Shown piece by piece: positions 47,887 through 56,508 of a stretch of 64,000 nucleotides of DNA. The first letter of the stretch is position 1. The number at the start of each line of letters is the position of its first letter. Location: positions 62,001-126,000 of the forward strand of contig NZ_JACXZT010000002.1 of assembly GCF_014779595.1 (NCBI RefSeq), in the 5' to 3' direction. Origin of the DNA: Halomonas sp. ML-15. Its GTDB lineage: Bacteria > Pseudomonadota > Gammaproteobacteria > Pseudomonadales > Halomonadaceae. The position numbers and the translations under genes are program-made. The notes beneath the pieces were generated by a model. The model was given only the letters and a program-made list of their open reading frames with translations. It was not told the DNA's origin and did not search any database.

Positions 47887-48312
47887 ATGCAGGCTATATG
47901 TTGGTGCATGGTTTGTTAATATCGATTTTTGGAAAACATAGTTCCTAGATAATAAACAGTGCGCGTGCCTATTTGCTTTTTCGGAAAATATTCTTATGGG
48001 AAATGGAATTAAAAATAATCACATGGTCGACTATCCTGTTTCTAACATTCTTATTGCAGAGTTGCTCCATGCTGTGAGCCTCAAGGAAGGCTTGGCTGGT
48101 GAACTGGCACCCTGATGCGTATTAAATATCTCGGGCGGTCCATGGCGTGCGAACTTGCAGGTTATATGTTGGTATGTTTGTTGTTAATGACTGTTTTCGG
48201 AGAATGTAATTCTAAAAAATAAAATTAAAGATTATCTAGCTTCGTTTATTGGCATTTTTCGAAATGACTTTTGCTTTTGATGAAATTAAAAACAGGTGGC
48301 TGGTCGGCTATG
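47887..48312. repeat. Two imperfect copies of a ~150-bp AT-rich block
   Basis: The 588-bp gap between the divergent amidohydrolase and aldo-keto reductase genes holds two related blocks, 47887-48035 and 48155-48312. Shared landmarks in the same order are TGCAGGYTATATGTTGGT, a TTTGTTAAT-like segment, TTTTYGGA, GAAATTAAAAA-like and TGGTCGRCTAT. Copies are clearly diverged. The rest of the gap has no gene. It is probably a duplicated regulatory region. Confidence 0.6.
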
Positions 48313-48345
48313 ATGGAAATAGTGTTTTATTCGTGGAGTTAACTT

Positions 48346-49200
48346 ATGTCAATGACTTACCTTCCAGCAGTTCATGCCGACGTAAAAATCCCTGCCTTGG
48401 GCTATGGTCTGTGGCAGGTGCCGCCGGGAAAGAGTGCCGAATTGGTGAGTCGCGCCTTGCAGACCGGCTACCGCCTGCTAGACACAGCAGAGGCTTATTA
48501 TAACGAACAGGGTGTTGGCGAAGGGATTCGTGATAGTGGGATAGCGCGTGAAGAGATATTCGTGTCCACCAAGGTGTGGAATACACACCACGGCTACGCT
48601 AAAACCCTACAAGCCTTCGATGCCAGCCAGAGTCGACTGGGCCTTGATCGAATCGACTTGTATCTGATGCACTGGCCTTCACGCATTCGTGATGCCTACG
48701 TGGAAACATGGCAGGCAATGATCCGTCTACGTGACGAAGGCCGAGTCGGTGCCATCGGCGTCTGTAACTTCTCCATTGGACAGCTGCAGCGCTTGATTGA
48801 GGAAACAGGAGTGACGCCGGTGGTTAACCAGGTCGAGCTACACCCTTACTTTCAGCAGAAAAAGCTGAGAGAGTTTCACCACGAGCAGGGCATTATAACC
48901 CAGTCTTGGAGCCCGTTAGGTTTGTGGTGGCAGAACCCGGACCCGAGCTCGTCGGCACTGCAGGCCCCAGAGATTCTTGAACTTTCCGAGCGGTATGGAA
49001 AGACCCCTGCTCAGATCGTCCTACGCTGGCATCTCGACAGTGGCCTTGCCACCATCTCAAAGTCCGTACGGCCAGAACGTATTGTAGAGAACTTTCAGCT
49101 ATTCGACTTTGCACTTACACCGAGTGAGATAAAGGGTCTGGCCGGGCTGGATCGTCTGAATGGCCGTCTGGGGCCAGATCCGGAGACGGCCGATTTTTGA
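48346..49200 (+). CDS. Aldo-keto reductase, 2,5-diketo-D-gluconate reductase (Dkg)-like
   Basis: A 284-residue NADPH-dependent aldo-keto reductase with the full catalytic tetrad: Asp46 and Tyr51 (LLDTAEAYYNE), Lys76 (VSTKVWN) and His109 (LMHWP). The C-terminal ISKSVRPERIVENFQLF binds the NADP phosphate. Dkg-like enzymes reduce methylglyoxal, diketogluconate and other aldehydes. GGAG precedes the start. The LysR gene downstream in the same direction is a likely regulator. Confidence 0.92.
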   Translation: MSMTYLPAVHADVKIPALGYGLWQVPPGKSAELVSRALQTGYRLLDTAEAYYNEQGVGEGIRDSGIAREEIFVSTKVWNTHHGYAKTLQAFDASQSRLGLDRIDLYLMHWPSRIRDAYVETWQAMIRLRDEGRVGAIGVCNFSIGQLQRLIEETGVTPVVNQVELHPYFQQKKLREFHHEQGIITQSWSPLGLWWQNPDPSSSALQAPEILELSERYGKTPAQIVLRWHLDSGLATISKSVRPERIVENFQLFDFALTPSEIKGLAGLDRLNGRLGPDPETADF

Positions 49201-49306
49201 CAAGAGGGAAATCGACCAGCTGTGATTCTCGTCAGACGTTAAGAAAGCGCTGCAGTATCATGATAGAGATAAAATTGACCAGTATTTTCATCGGGGGGAG
49301 CAAGAC

Positions 49307-50245
49307 ATGGATCGCCTGCAAGCCATGCAGATATTTACCCGCGTGGTTGAGATGCACGGCTTTAGCAAAGCCGCAGAGAACCTGTCCGTCCCCGCATCCA
49401 CTGTCACTCGTGCCATTAAGGAGCTAGAGGCCTTCCTCGGGGTGAAGCTGCTACAGCGTACTACGCGCCACTTGAACCTGACCCCCGACGGCAGCCTCTA
49501 TTATGAGCACTGTCGACGTTTTCTGGCAGAATTAGAAGCAGTTGAGACCAGTTTTCCAGGTCAGGCTGGGCAGGCCAAAGGCAAGCTGCGAGTCGGTATG
49601 ACGGCCTCGTTTGCCCGTCTGTTCGTGGTGCCGGCCATCAAGACATTCCAGGTTCGCTATCCTAATGTGGAGTTGAACCTGACGTTGAGCGACCGAACGG
49701 TGGAGCTGGTTCCGGAAGGTGTCGATTGTGTCATTCGCGCTGGGGTTCCTCATGATTCGCCTACGCTGGTAGCACGTCGTATTGCCAGCTTCGAATGGGT
49801 GACATGTGCATCACCTGGGTATCTGGAGGAGTACGGTGAGCCGCATTCATTGGATGAATTACCGCACCATCATGCTGTCGGTTTTCTATCCGGGGACCAG
49901 GGGCGACCAATGCATTGGCGCTTCGTGATCAATGACGAAGAGCAAGTCGTGCGGATGCCTCAGAAGCTGGTCGTCAACGACACCGAAACGTATATCGCCT
50001 GTGGTTTGGAGGGGTTAGGCCTGATACGAGCGGCAAGTTATATGGTGCTGCCGCACCTACGGAGTGGAAAATTACAGCAGGTTCTGAGTAGTACACCAGC
50101 ACCACTAGTGCCTATATCGGTTATGTATCCCCAGAACCGCCACTTATCACCGACCGTACGGGCATTTGTAGACTGGGTCAGTAACCTCGTACAAAGTGCC
50201 GAGGCGCGCGCGTCGCTGACCCAGGGGCGCGAAACTCTACCGTGA
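49307..50245 (+). CDS. LysR-family transcriptional regulator
   Basis: A 312-residue LysR protein of the common MDRLQAMQIFTRVVEMHGFSKAAENLSVPASTVTRAIKELE type, with the wing motif KLLQRTTRHLNLTPDG and the full effector domain. A GGGGGAG site precedes the ATG. It follows the aldo-keto reductase gene by about 100 bp and converges with the quinone oxidoreductase gene. Its inducer is unknown. Confidence 0.93.
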   Translation: MDRLQAMQIFTRVVEMHGFSKAAENLSVPASTVTRAIKELEAFLGVKLLQRTTRHLNLTPDGSLYYEHCRRFLAELEAVETSFPGQAGQAKGKLRVGMTASFARLFVVPAIKTFQVRYPNVELNLTLSDRTVELVPEGVDCVIRAGVPHDSPTLVARRIASFEWVTCASPGYLEEYGEPHSLDELPHHHAVGFLSGDQGRPMHWRFVINDEEQVVRMPQKLVVNDTETYIACGLEGLGLIRAASYMVLPHLRSGKLQQVLSSTPAPLVPISVMYPQNRHLSPTVRAFVDWVSNLVQSAEARASLTQGRETLP

Positions 50246-50279
50246 TGCGATGGCTTTGTTTATCACCAGGCGCTCCCGC

Positions 50280-51203
50280 TCAACCGAATGTGATGATGAT
50301 TTTGCCCCGTGCATGACCCGAGGCCTGATGCTGAAATGCTTGGGCGAACTCGGTAATCGGCGCCGTTTGGTCCACAAGGACCTGCAGATCGTATTGGTCG
50401 ATAGCATGCGATAAGCGCGCCAAGCGCTGACCGTCGGAAGCATGGAATACGAAGCCGGCCGTGACGTGATGGGCTGCGGCCAGCGTTTCATCAGGCGGCA
50501 TGGCGGTAGACAGCAAATGACCACCCGCCCGCAGCACTGCATAAGAGCGTTGCTGGGTTTCGCCACCTATCGTATCGAGTACGACGTCAACGCCGGATAG
50601 CTGCCGGGTGAAGTCCTCGCGACGATAATCGATGCTCCTGTCGGCACCGAGCAGGCGAACGATCTCCAGGCCACCGCCCGAGGCCGTTGCGATGACACTT
50701 GCCCCGACGCGATGAGCGAACTGGATGGCAAAGCTCCCGACTCCACCCGTACCGGCGTGGATCAATACCGTCTGATTTTCGGCAAGATTGGTGGACTCGA
50801 AGAGGGCTTGCCAAGCCGTTCCGGCCGCTGTCGGAATGCCTGCCGCCTCCTTGAGCGGTACGCTGGTAGGCGCCTTCGCAAGAAGCGCCACCGGTACCAG
50901 GGCGTACTCAGCGAAAGCCCCACCGACGGTTGGATCGGTTCTGGCGACGATCCGGTCGCCGACAGCCCACCCTTCGACATCCGGCCCCAGTTGCTCGATG
51001 TCACCGGCGAGATCGGTGCCTGGCGTATAGGGAAAGGTCAGGGGGAAGAATTGTTCCATGTCTCCGCGCTGCAGCTTGACGTCGAGGGGATTGAGACCGG
51101 CAGCGCGGACCCGGACCAATACCTGGCCACTAGTCGGTACCGGTTTGGTGATGTCTTCAAGGATCGGCTCGGCCTCATAGCCTATGATGCGGATGGCTTT
51201 CAT
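50280..51203 (-). CDS. Zinc-independent MDR oxidoreductase, quinone oxidoreductase-like
   Basis: A 307-residue medium-chain dehydrogenase/reductase. The N-terminal GroES-like domain (AAGLNPLDVKLQRGD, PYTPGTDLAG) and the NADP-binding AGTGGVGSFAIQFAHRVGASVIAT are visible; structural zinc cysteines are missing, as in quinone oxidoreductases. Start ATG 51203 follows GGAGG; a longer frame is rejected. It overlaps the SnoaL-like gene by 4 bp, so the two are an operon, divergent from a LysR gene. Confidence 0.92.
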   Translation of the reverse strand: MKAIRIIGYEAEPILEDITKPVPTSGQVLVRVRAAGLNPLDVKLQRGDMEQFFPLTFPYTPGTDLAGDIEQLGPDVEGWAVGDRIVARTDPTVGGAFAEYALVPVALLAKAPTSVPLKEAAGIPTAAGTAWQALFESTNLAENQTVLIHAGTGGVGSFAIQFAHRVGASVIATASGGGLEIVRLLGADRSIDYRREDFTRQLSGVDVVLDTIGGETQQRSYAVLRAGGHLLSTAMPPDETLAAAHHVTAGFVFHASDGQRLARLSHAIDQYDLQVLVDQTAPITEFAQAFQHQASGHARGKIIITFG

Positions 51204-51670
51204 CGTGTGCCCTCCTGCTGAGTTGCGGGCCAGGCGCCGACCTGATTGAGCCACCCGAACCAGTCTTCGAGGTGCCAGGTGTGGGTCAGTCTGCCGTTAG
51301 CGATATGGTGGAATTCGTGGATTGCCAGCTGGAATGTCATGCCCGTCGGCGCTATGCCGAACCACTCGCCTGCATGTGTGCCTGAGATCGCGGCTCGTAC
51401 CGCTGCACGGCCCGGCGCGCTGATGATCTCGTGGATCGTTACCTTGGCATCGGGAAACGCAACCGCAAAACCGGCGATGAGAGGCTTCATTCCATCCCGG
51501 CCGGCTGCCTGCCCGGGGGCGAGCGGTATGTCTTGCCAATCGGGCGCGGCAGCCTCGTCGAGCAGTTCCGGCCTGCCTTCGAAGGCGCGATAGAACGTCT
51601 CGATGGCATTGCGCTCTTCCGGCGTTGAGTTAGCTAGCTCCGCCTTGGGTGTAATAGTTAAGTCGGTCAT
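51200..51670 (-). CDS. SnoaL-like ester cyclase family protein
   Basis: A 156-residue NTF2-fold protein of the SnoaL polyketide-cyclase-like family: FYRAFEGRPELLDEAAAPDWQDIP, then FAVAFPDAKVTIHEIISAPGRAAVRAAISGTHAGEWFGIAPTG and a His-containing HEFHHIANGRLTHTWHLEDW. The family is broad and enzymatic roles are mostly unknown. It is first in an operon with the quinone oxidoreductase and divergent from the LysR gene at 51760. Confidence 0.88.
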   Translation of the reverse strand: MTDLTITPKAELANSTPEERNAIETFYRAFEGRPELLDEAAAPDWQDIPLAPGQAAGRDGMKPLIAGFAVAFPDAKVTIHEIISAPGRAAVRAAISGTHAGEWFGIAPTGMTFQLAIHEFHHIANGRLTHTWHLEDWFGWLNQVGAWPATQQEGTR

Positions 51671-51737
51671 GGGAGAGGCTCGTTGAGAGAGTTTTCATAG
51701 CGTAGGGAGGCGATAGGCATAATTGAAATCGATTATT

Positions 51738-51750
51738 GTTATGCGATAAC
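51738..51750. promoter_or_regulatory. Dyad operator candidate for the divergent LysR gene
   Basis: GTTATGCGATAAC, a 5-bp palindrome arm pair around GCG, lies in the 89-bp gap between the divergent SnoaL-like and LysR genes in a local AT-rich patch. It fits the T-N11-A pattern of LysR sites. Confidence 0.4.
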
Positions 51751-51759
51751 ATCCATGCC

Positions 51760-52686
51760 ATGAATCTACACGGCATAGATCTCAATCTGCTTGTCGCCTT
51801 CGATGCACTTATGGTGGAGCGAAGCGTCACGCGTGCAGGAGTACGGATTGGACGCACCCAGCCGGCAATGAGCGCTGCTCTCTCGAGGCTTCGTGTTCTG
51901 CTCCGGGATGAGTTGTTCGTACGCGGACCCAACGGGCTACAGCCGACGCCACGGGCACTCGACTTGGCCGAACCGATTGGACATGCGCTGGCGGAAATCC
52001 AGCGCACGCTGGATTTCACTCAGGAGTTCGATCCTTCTGCCTCCACCGCCGCGCTATCTATCGGCCTGTCCGATCACCCGGCCTTCATGTATTTGCCGCG
52101 GCTGGTGGCGACGCTGCGCGAGGCAGCACCGGGAATCACCCTTGCTGTTCGCAATTTCACTGGCCGGGATGATGCCGTATCGATGCTCGATGCCGGGGAA
52201 GTGGATATGACCATCGGCGTCCCGCCCACACCCACTGGCCGGATACTGAGCGTGCCTCTGTTTGAAGAGCGCTTTGTCTGTATCCTGCGCAAAGAGCACC
52301 CGGCCGTTCGCCAGGACCTGGATCTCGACACCTTCCTGTCCCTGACGCATCTCCTCGTCTCTCCCGAGAATGATCGTTTCGGCGTCGTGGACGCGGCCTT
52401 GGCAAAGCAGGGGGTGAAGCGCCAACTCGCTTTGACCCTTCCGCAGCTTTACGCCGCTCCTGCGATTGTCGCCTCGTCAGATATGATCGCGACGATTCTG
52501 GAAGGAGTGGTGGAAGCTTCCGGCCAAGCGGAACGACTCCACGTGGCAAGTCCACCGCTCGAACTCGACCCGGTTTCTTTCACGCTGTCCTGGCATCGGC
52601 GCAACGATACACACCCTGCACAGCGCTGGTTCCGTGACTGTATCTCTGGCTTATTCGCGCAAGATCCAGCGCGGAAGAGCGGTTAA
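51760..52686 (+). CDS. LysR-family transcriptional regulator (NodD/LinR-like)
   Basis: A 308-residue LysR protein of the group beginning MNLHGIDLNLLVAFDALMVERSVTRAGVRIGRTQPAMSAALSRLR with LFVRGPNGLQPTPRA, typical of NodD/LeuO/LinR-like regulators. ATG 51760 gives the family start; a frame from 51736 adds 8 residues. It is divergent from the SnoaL-like/quinone oxidoreductase operon, the probable target. Confidence 0.92.
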   Translation: MNLHGIDLNLLVAFDALMVERSVTRAGVRIGRTQPAMSAALSRLRVLLRDELFVRGPNGLQPTPRALDLAEPIGHALAEIQRTLDFTQEFDPSASTAALSIGLSDHPAFMYLPRLVATLREAAPGITLAVRNFTGRDDAVSMLDAGEVDMTIGVPPTPTGRILSVPLFEERFVCILRKEHPAVRQDLDLDTFLSLTHLLVSPENDRFGVVDAALAKQGVKRQLALTLPQLYAAPAIVASSDMIATILEGVVEASGQAERLHVASPPLELDPVSFTLSWHRRNDTHPAQRWFRDCISGLFAQDPARKSG

Positions 52687-52689
52687 CGG

Positions 52690-53075
52690 TGATTCATTTT
52701 CCGAATCTGCAGCCCTTTGCCGCAGGAATTCGACCACCGCGCGGGTGTGGCGGATCTCAAGCCATATGGCGATCCCTATCCCCTCCATCGCCGCTCGTAC
52801 GGCTGCGCTGAGGTTGTTGAAGATAATCGGCCCCTGCACGGTAATCGACAGAGGCTCGTCGTCCTCTTTGGACTCTCAAGCATATGGCAGTTCCGCGAGA
52901 CAGGGCGCGATGACATCGTCGTAGCCTCGTGCGATATCACGATGCGCACTTGTGCCTAAGGGGTCTCCCGACGTTCCAGGAGATCCAGGGTAGCAGCGTC
53001 GATCTCGTCGAAGGCGCCCTGGGGTCTGCACTGAAGCGCCCGGCCATTTATGGGTTTACTGGCCGAACGCCTGCC
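52690..53075 (-). pseudogene. Decayed LysR-family gene
   Basis: On the minus strand there are pieces of a LysR regulator in order: GAFDEIDAATLDLLERRETP (end of the linker helix) at about 53010-52950, then a stop and degenerate codons, VRIVISHEAT-like, then EPLSITVQGPIIFNNLSAAV and RAAMEGIGIAI (effector domain) at about 52865-52765, then HTRAVVEFLRQRAAD (C-terminus). In-frame stops and large deletions separate them. The helix-turn-helix is missing. No other gene fills this 415-bp gap. Confidence 0.6.
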
Positions 53076-53102
53076 GAGGGCGTATTTACAAGGATGGTAT
53101 TA

Positions 53103-54203
53103 TCAAACGGCCTTCCACGCAGTGACTGATGGCACGCCACGGATGAAGTCCGGCGGTAGTTGGAAGATAAAATAAGGGTTAATCTGCTCCAGCTCACTAG
53201 CCTGATTAAGGCGGCCCTGCTGTTCTGGCGTGAGCATGATATCGAGAGCGGCAATATTCTGGGATAGCTGGGCAACGCGGCTGGCACCGACCAGTACGCT
53301 GGAAACGCCAGGCCGGTTGACGACCCAGGCCAGCGCCACCTCAGCCATTGAGCGGCCTATCTCCTGAGCAACGTCACGCACCACGTCGACGACATCGAAG
53401 TTGCGCTCGGTAAACAGCATTCCACCGAAGGGGTTGTCGCCGTTAAGACGGCCATCGCTCTCTTCCTGCGTCACACCCGCCTTGTTCGGCAGCCCCCCTT
53501 CACGGCTCGACTCGGCAAGCATGTCACGACCATATTTCCCGCTGAGCAGGCCACCGCCCAATGGGCTCCAGGGCACCATGCCAAGCCCAAACTCGTTGCC
53601 GGCAGGCAGGATATCGAGTTCGATGCCCCGTGCGATAAGCGAGTATTGATACTGAAGACCCACCGGTGCGGGAAGTCCGTGCGCCTGGGCTAACGTGGCG
53701 ATTTTGGCGATATACCAACCAGGCGCATTAGAGAAGCCGTAATGGAGAATTTTTCCACTCCGCTTGGCATCGACCAGCGTTTGCAGCACCTCTTCTGCGG
53801 GCGTGAACCGATCCCATACATGCACCCAGAACATATCGATATAGTCGGTGCGCAGGCGCCTGAGAGAACCCTCCAACCCAAGACGGATGTTCTTCGCGCC
53901 ACTCCCTCCGGCATTGGGCGCCCCCTGGGGGCGGGAAAAGCCGGACTTTGTCGCAATCACCAAGGTGTCTCGCAGGCCGCTTTCGGCAATGAAATTGCCT
54001 AGCATCTCTTCGCTCTGGCCAGCCGAATAGACATCTGCTGTATCAACAAAGTTACCGCCAGCTTCAACGTAGGTATTGAACACGTCACGGGAGGCTTTTT
54101 CGCCTGTACCCCAGCGACCAGCGCCAAATGTCATGGTGCCCAGTGCCAACGGGCTCACTGCAAGCCCTGAATTTCCTAACGTACGGTAATGGGTTAAATC
54201 CAT
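53103..54203 (-). CDS. Aldo-keto reductase (YajO/Tas-like)
   Basis: A 366-residue aldo-keto reductase with tetrad Asp54 and Tyr59 (FVDTADVYS), Lys86 (IATKSGF) and His128 (WVHVWD). The longer loop and C-terminal VLVGASRVAQLSQNIAALDIMLTPEQ place it with the AKR11/YajO-like group rather than the Dkg type. It is divergent from a LysR gene (54308), the usual layout for regulator and target. Substrate unknown. Confidence 0.92.
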   Translation of the reverse strand: MDLTHYRTLGNSGLAVSPLALGTMTFGAGRWGTGEKASRDVFNTYVEAGGNFVDTADVYSAGQSEEMLGNFIAESGLRDTLVIATKSGFSRPQGAPNAGGSGAKNIRLGLEGSLRRLRTDYIDMFWVHVWDRFTPAEEVLQTLVDAKRSGKILHYGFSNAPGWYIAKIATLAQAHGLPAPVGLQYQYSLIARGIELDILPAGNEFGLGMVPWSPLGGGLLSGKYGRDMLAESSREGGLPNKAGVTQEESDGRLNGDNPFGGMLFTERNFDVVDVVRDVAQEIGRSMAEVALAWVVNRPGVSSVLVGASRVAQLSQNIAALDIMLTPEQQGRLNQASELEQINPYFIFQLPPDFIRGVPSVTAWKAV

Positions 54204-54307
54204 GCTCTTTCTCCTATAGCGATTAATGTCTCTTAAGCACTATAGGCTTATCGTCGTGTGACGATTAGACCTGGATAAAGACATGAACTTGTGAATAAAA
54301 TGCAGCA

Positions 54308-55198
54308 ATGCAGCGACGCGAACTCAATGATCTTCTGGCTTTTGCGACCGTGGCACGCGAGAGAAGCTTCACCCGTGCCGCTGCCCTTCTGGCCATGTCC
54401 CCCTCCGCCCTCAGCCATGCCATGCGCGGGCTTGAGGAGCGTCTGGGTATTCGTTTATTAGCGCGCACCACGCGCAGTGTTGCCCCAACCGAAGCTGGCG
54501 AACGCCTGCTACGCTCACTCGGCCCTGCGCTGGCAGAAATAGAGGATGGCCTGGCCGCACTGGCTCAGTGGCGCGAATCGCCTTCGGGCACCATCCGCAT
54601 TACCACCTTTGCTCATGCTGCGCAGATGATTCTGGAGCCAGCGCTCCCCGCCTTTCTACTTGCCAATCCGGATGTTGAGGTGGAGGTGAGCATAGAGAAC
54701 GGGTTGACCGATATTGTGGCCGCAGGGTTTGATGCAGGCATCCGCTTTCACGAGACGGTCGAGAAGGACATGGTTGCCGTGCGCGTTGGGCCGCAGATGC
54801 GCGCGGTAGTGGTGGGCACACCGGACTACTTCGAACGATACCCCAAGCCCCGGACACCGGCGGATCTTAAACGCCATCGCTGCATTGGCTTTCGGCTCAC
54901 GACATCCGGCGGGCTATTACCCTGGGAGTTTGAGCACAATGGACGGGAGATCAAGATACACACCGGCGGCCCGCTGATTGTCAATGAAGCACCACTCGCA
55001 ATAGCGGCGGTAAGAGCCGGCGCAGGCCTCGGCTATCTGCTAGAGCATGATGTGGCCGACGACATCGCTTGTGGGCGATTGATCCAAGTACTCGCTGAGT
55101 GGTGCCCCACCTTTCCTGGCTACTATCTCTACTACCCAAGCCGTCGCCACATACCCGTTGCGCTACGTGCCTTGATTGACGCTTTAAAGTCTCATTGA
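54308..55198 (+). CDS. LysR-family transcriptional regulator
   Basis: A 296-residue LysR protein: MQRRELNDLLAFATVARERSFTRAAALLAMSPSALSHAMRGLEERLGIRLLARTTRSVAPTEAG, effector domain with FDAGIRFHETVEKDMVAVRVG and the YLYYPSRRH end. It closely resembles the LysR protein encoded at 40196, suggesting they are paralogues. Divergent from the aldo-keto reductase gene. No strong ribosome site. Confidence 0.93.
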   Translation: MQRRELNDLLAFATVARERSFTRAAALLAMSPSALSHAMRGLEERLGIRLLARTTRSVAPTEAGERLLRSLGPALAEIEDGLAALAQWRESPSGTIRITTFAHAAQMILEPALPAFLLANPDVEVEVSIENGLTDIVAAGFDAGIRFHETVEKDMVAVRVGPQMRAVVVGTPDYFERYPKPRTPADLKRHRCIGFRLTTSGGLLPWEFEHNGREIKIHTGGPLIVNEAPLAIAAVRAGAGLGYLLEHDVADDIACGRLIQVLAEWCPTFPGYYLYYPSRRHIPVALRALIDALKSH

Positions 55199-55307
55199 AA
55201 TAGGCACGTATCTGCCTCTCTCGTTTCAATCTTAAGCGCTTCAAGCCGCTCATCGTCGATTTTAATACCCAGCCCCGGGGCGCTGGGTAGAGAGCTCCGC
55301 CGCAACA
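55192..55307 (-). pseudogene. C-terminal remnant of an enolase-superfamily dehydratase
   Basis: On the minus strand the 115 bp read SSLPSAPGLGIKIDDERLEA and then LKIETREADTCLFQ-stop. PGLGIKIDDERLEAL is the usual C-terminal end of mandelate racemase/galactonate dehydratase-type enzymes. The rest of the gene is absent; the VOC gene begins directly at the break, so this is a relic left by a deletion or recombination. Confidence 0.55.
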
Positions 55308-55724
55308 TCAATGTGGCTGGGACAGGATCTCATTGAACTCCAGCACATTCCGGTCGGGGTCGCGGATAAAGCAGACGCTGCGGCGTCCGTGGCCCATCAT
55401 GACCGGCCCTTCGGTGATCTCGATCCCTTCGCGGTTCAGCCAGGCCACCAGGTCGTCCATGCTCTCGACGATAAAGGCGGCGTGGGTGTAGCCGGGCCGT
55501 TTGATCGCTGCATCTAACAGTACGTTGCCCTCATCGGCGGGCTCGCCGTTGTAGATCAGGTGGATGCGTATACCGCTGGGGTGCACGAGCCCACAGGCTT
55601 TGGCCTCAGGGGCGAACTCCTCGGGATCGCGCCGGAAGCCGAACTTGGCGTAGAAGGCTTCCGCGGTGGCGAGATCGGTGACGCGGATGCCGATATGGTC
55701 AAGGTGGAGGTTGTCGAAGCGCAT
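55308..55724 (-). CDS. VOC-family (glyoxalase fold) protein
   Basis: A 138-residue vicinal-oxygen-chelate protein with paired beta-alpha-beta-beta-beta modules: LDHIGIRVTDLATAEAFYAKFGF, metal-type residues in HAAFIV, and the terminal CFIRDPDRNVLEFNE. ATG 55724 is chosen since AAGGAG lies 8 bp upstream; ATG 55730 would be too close. Members act as glyoxalases, dioxygenases or resistance proteins. Neighbouring GST gene suggests detoxification. Confidence 0.9.
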   Translation of the reverse strand: MRFDNLHLDHIGIRVTDLATAEAFYAKFGFRRDPEEFAPEAKACGLVHPSGIRIHLIYNGEPADEGNVLLDAAIKRPGYTHAAFIVESMDDLVAWLNREGIEITEGPVMMGHGRRSVCFIRDPDRNVLEFNEILSQPH

Positions 55725-55769
55725 GGTCATGACTCCTTGAGTGAGTGACGGATTGAGGTAGTGGCGGGT

Positions 55770-56384
55770 TTAGGCCTCGAGCCCGGCCCGGGTGCGCTGG
55801 AAGGGGATAAAGCCGGGCAGGCCTTCAATGCGGCGCAGCCAAGCCTGGATATACGGATAGCCGGAGAGGTCGACGTTGCCCTCGGGGGAGCGCTCGACGT
55901 AGCTATAGAGCGCGATGTCGGCAATGCTGGGCTGCTGCGTGGCTGCGATCCAGCGCTGTTCTGCCAGCGTCTGCTCCATGACATGCAGGGTGGCATGGGC
56001 GCGCCCGATTACCTCGTCGGCGTCGAAGGGCGCCCCGAAGACGGTGATCAGCCGCGCGGCGCAGGCGCCATAGGCGATCTTGCCCGCCGCGACCGAGAGC
56101 CAGCGCTGTACCTGCGCCTCCTCGACCGGGTCGCTGGGCAGCCAGTGGGACGGACCGACCTTCCTCGCCACATAGACGAGGATCGCCAGCGAGTCGGCGA
56201 TGATGCTGCCGTTGTCGTCGAGCACCGGCACTTCACCGAAGGCGTTGAGTGCCAGGAACTCCGGCTGGCGGTGAGCGCCGGCCGCCAGATCGACGTCGAT
56301 CAGTTCATGCTCGACCCCGGCGAGGGAGAGAAACAGGGCGGCTCGATGGGCGTGCCCCGAGAGGGCGAAATGGTAGAGCTTCAT
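55770..56384 (-). CDS. Glutathione S-transferase
   Basis: A 204-residue cytosolic GST. The N-terminal thioredoxin fold has [21 protein letters not shown] and the [24 protein letters not shown] glutathione-binding block; the C-terminal domain is all-helical with [22 protein letters not shown]. It lies upstream of the VOC gene on the same strand and is divergent from a LysR gene. Confidence 0.93.
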   Translation of the reverse strand: MKLYHFALSGHAHRAALFLSLAGVEHELIDVDLAAGAHRQPEFLALNAFGEVPVLDDNGSIIADSLAILVYVARKVGPSHWLPSDPVEEAQVQRWLSVAAGKIAYGACAARLITVFGAPFDADEVIGRAHATLHVMEQTLAEQRWIAATQQPSIADIALYSYVERSPEGNVDLSGYPYIQAWLRRIEGLPGFIPFQRTRAGLEA

Positions 56385-56508
56385 GGTGTATGTCCTCTTG
56401 CAGATGATGAGGACATTCTGTCTCTAGTCGCAATATGGGAGAATCCATCAAAATCGCACTTCACTATTGCGGTTTATGATAATAACGATCGACCGCTGTG
56501 GAGGAGAG

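Noticed and set aside
52929-53129. Small plus-strand open frame
   Set aside because: No family features; the minus strand carries recognisable LysR fragments over the same bases.
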